NCBI RefSeq assembly: GCF_003201285.1
Contig: NZ_QICS01000013.1
Span: 1 to 64,000 of the forward strand
Reading direction: 5' to 3'
DNA: 64,000 nucleotides
DNA from: Lachnotalea glycerini
Lineage (GTDB): Bacteria; Bacillota; Clostridia; Lachnospirales; Lachnospiraceae
Part shown: positions 63,371 through 64,000 of the stretch, one piece after another
How the letters are laid out: every line of letters starts with the position of its first letter
How positions within the stretch are numbered: position 1 is the stretch's first letter
The notes under the pieces: model-generated
What the model saw: only the letters and a program-made list of their open reading frames with translations
The model's database searches: none
What the model was told of the DNA's origin: nothing
Translations under genes and position numbers: made by a program

Positions 63371-64000
63371 CTAATAGGTTCCTTCTGTATTAAAGGTAGT
63401 CTCCTTTACCGTTTTCTTGAATTTAGAATTAACGCGCAGCTTATTAAGCTCCACAAGAAACACCTCTTCGTCAAATGGTATCTCCACAGTTTTCTTAAGC
63501 CAGCTTGAAAGATGCATCGCATTGGAGAGCATCAGACCGTTGATTCCCTCACTTCCGTCCGCAACCAATGGTGTTCCATGCAAAATTTTGCCTGCAAACG
63601 CTTTCATGACTCCGATATGTTGTGGATTCAACCCATCCGTTTCTAATTCCACAAAATGTCCCTCCGGCTTTTTAAAACCTTCCATTTCACGAAAGCAATG
63701 CTCTCTTTCACTGACGTTTAGCTCAAACAATGTCAGCTTATCCTCTTCACACACAAGCTTACCCTTTTCTAAAGTAATCTCAAAACGATTGGTTCCCGGT
63801 GCATCTGCTGTAGTGGTAATAAAAACTCCAGTTGCACCGTTCGGATATTCCAGATACGCCGTTACATCATCCTCAACTTCAATGTTATGCCATTTTCCAT
63901 TATGGCAAAAAGCTCTAACGCTAGAGGGCATATCGCATATCCATTGCAATAAATCCAGATTATGAGGGCATTGATTTAACAAAACTCCGCCGCCTTCTCC
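63371..64000 (-). CDS. Gfo/Idh/MocA-family oxidoreductase (5' end outside window)
   Basis: Only the last 209 residues are inside. The frame enters at the right edge with GEGGGVLLNQCPHNLDLLQW, the conserved substrate-site GGG-(VL)LNQxPHxLD motif of the C-terminal domain, and ends at 63371. The N-terminal Rossmann half lies beyond 64000. It appears to be a second dehydrogenase of the sugar cluster and is separated by 72 bases from the next gene. Confidence 0.88.
   Translation of the reverse strand, partial: GEGGGVLLNQCPHNLDLLQWICDMPSSVRAFCHNGKWHNIEVEDDVTAYLEYPNGATGVFITTTADAPGTNRFEITLEKGKLVCEEDKLTLFELNVSEREHCFREMEGFKKPEGHFVELETDGLNPQHIGVMKAFAGKILHGTPLVADGSEGINGLMLSNAMHLSSWLKKTVEIPFDEEVFLVELNKLRVNSKFKKTVKETTFNTEGTY

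Overview
The window is AT-rich DNA from a spore-forming, anaerobic-type Firmicute. The best guess is a member of the Lachnospiraceae near the Lachnoclostridium group. This is inferred from gene content: an alpha/beta-type SASP, SpoVAE, a pyrophosphate-type phosphofructokinase, a two-gene SufC/SufB-like set, YesMN-type sugar regulation, strong GGAGG-type ribosome sites and several UUG starts. No rRNA, tRNA or CRISPR array was seen.

Region 1 (1-12.7 kb, mostly minus strand) is a polymorphic-toxin locus. A very large WapA-like Rhs/YD-repeat protein runs off the left edge, so its toxic tip and immunity gene are outside. It sits behind a membrane protein and a MORN-repeat protein in one apparent operon with a consensus promoter. 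Next to it are two small unrecognised genes (one secreted, one membrane) and an inverted 57-bp relic of the MORN gene.

Region 2 (12.7-25.9 kb) is a glycan-use locus. A minus-strand operon encodes a lipoprotein sugar binder, two ABC permeases, a GH38 alpha-mannosidase and a GH28 pectinase-type enzyme. A divergent YesM/YesN-type two-component pair and an alkaline phosphatase lipoprotein follow.

Region 3 (25.9-44.4 kb) is mixed housekeeping: a thiamine ECF transporter under a TPP riboswitch, a GT2 glycosyltransferase, PAP2 and lipid-kinase genes, PPi-PFK, a repeat-tailed protein, SufBC, a SASP with a sigma-G-like promoter, an ArsR regulator, a NudC-type hydrolase, an S1-domain protein, an EamA transporter, spoVAE, carbamate kinase, a decayed MocR gene, dapF, an ANTAR protein, glnA and a 54-residue zinc-ribbon-like protein. 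The glnA and EamA leaders each carry a promoter-proximal terminator followed by the same 45-nt block.

Region 4 (44.4-51.4 kb) is accessory. It holds a truncated IS transposase beside a structured repeat, a tandem pair of YcxB-like proteins, and the most interesting item in the window: a TcdR/UviA-type sigma factor, a TcdE-type holin and a 741-residue peptidoglycan-binding/DUF1906 protein without a signal peptide. The promoter of the sigma gene and the promoter of the lysin-like gene share a TTTACA-N16-[CA]TCTTTA layout resembling TcdR-class promoters. No capsid, tail or integrase gene is present. This looks like a stand-alone, self-regulated holin-dependent release or secretion cassette.

Region 5 (51.4-64 kb) is housekeeping again: nadE-hslO-methyltransferase, a membrane protein, DUF368/PopT with hisC, a DUF2156 protein with an ABC exporter, and a sugar-catabolism cluster (a sugar-phosphate-isomerase-like TIM barrel and two Gfo/Idh/MocA dehydrogenases, the last cut by the right edge).
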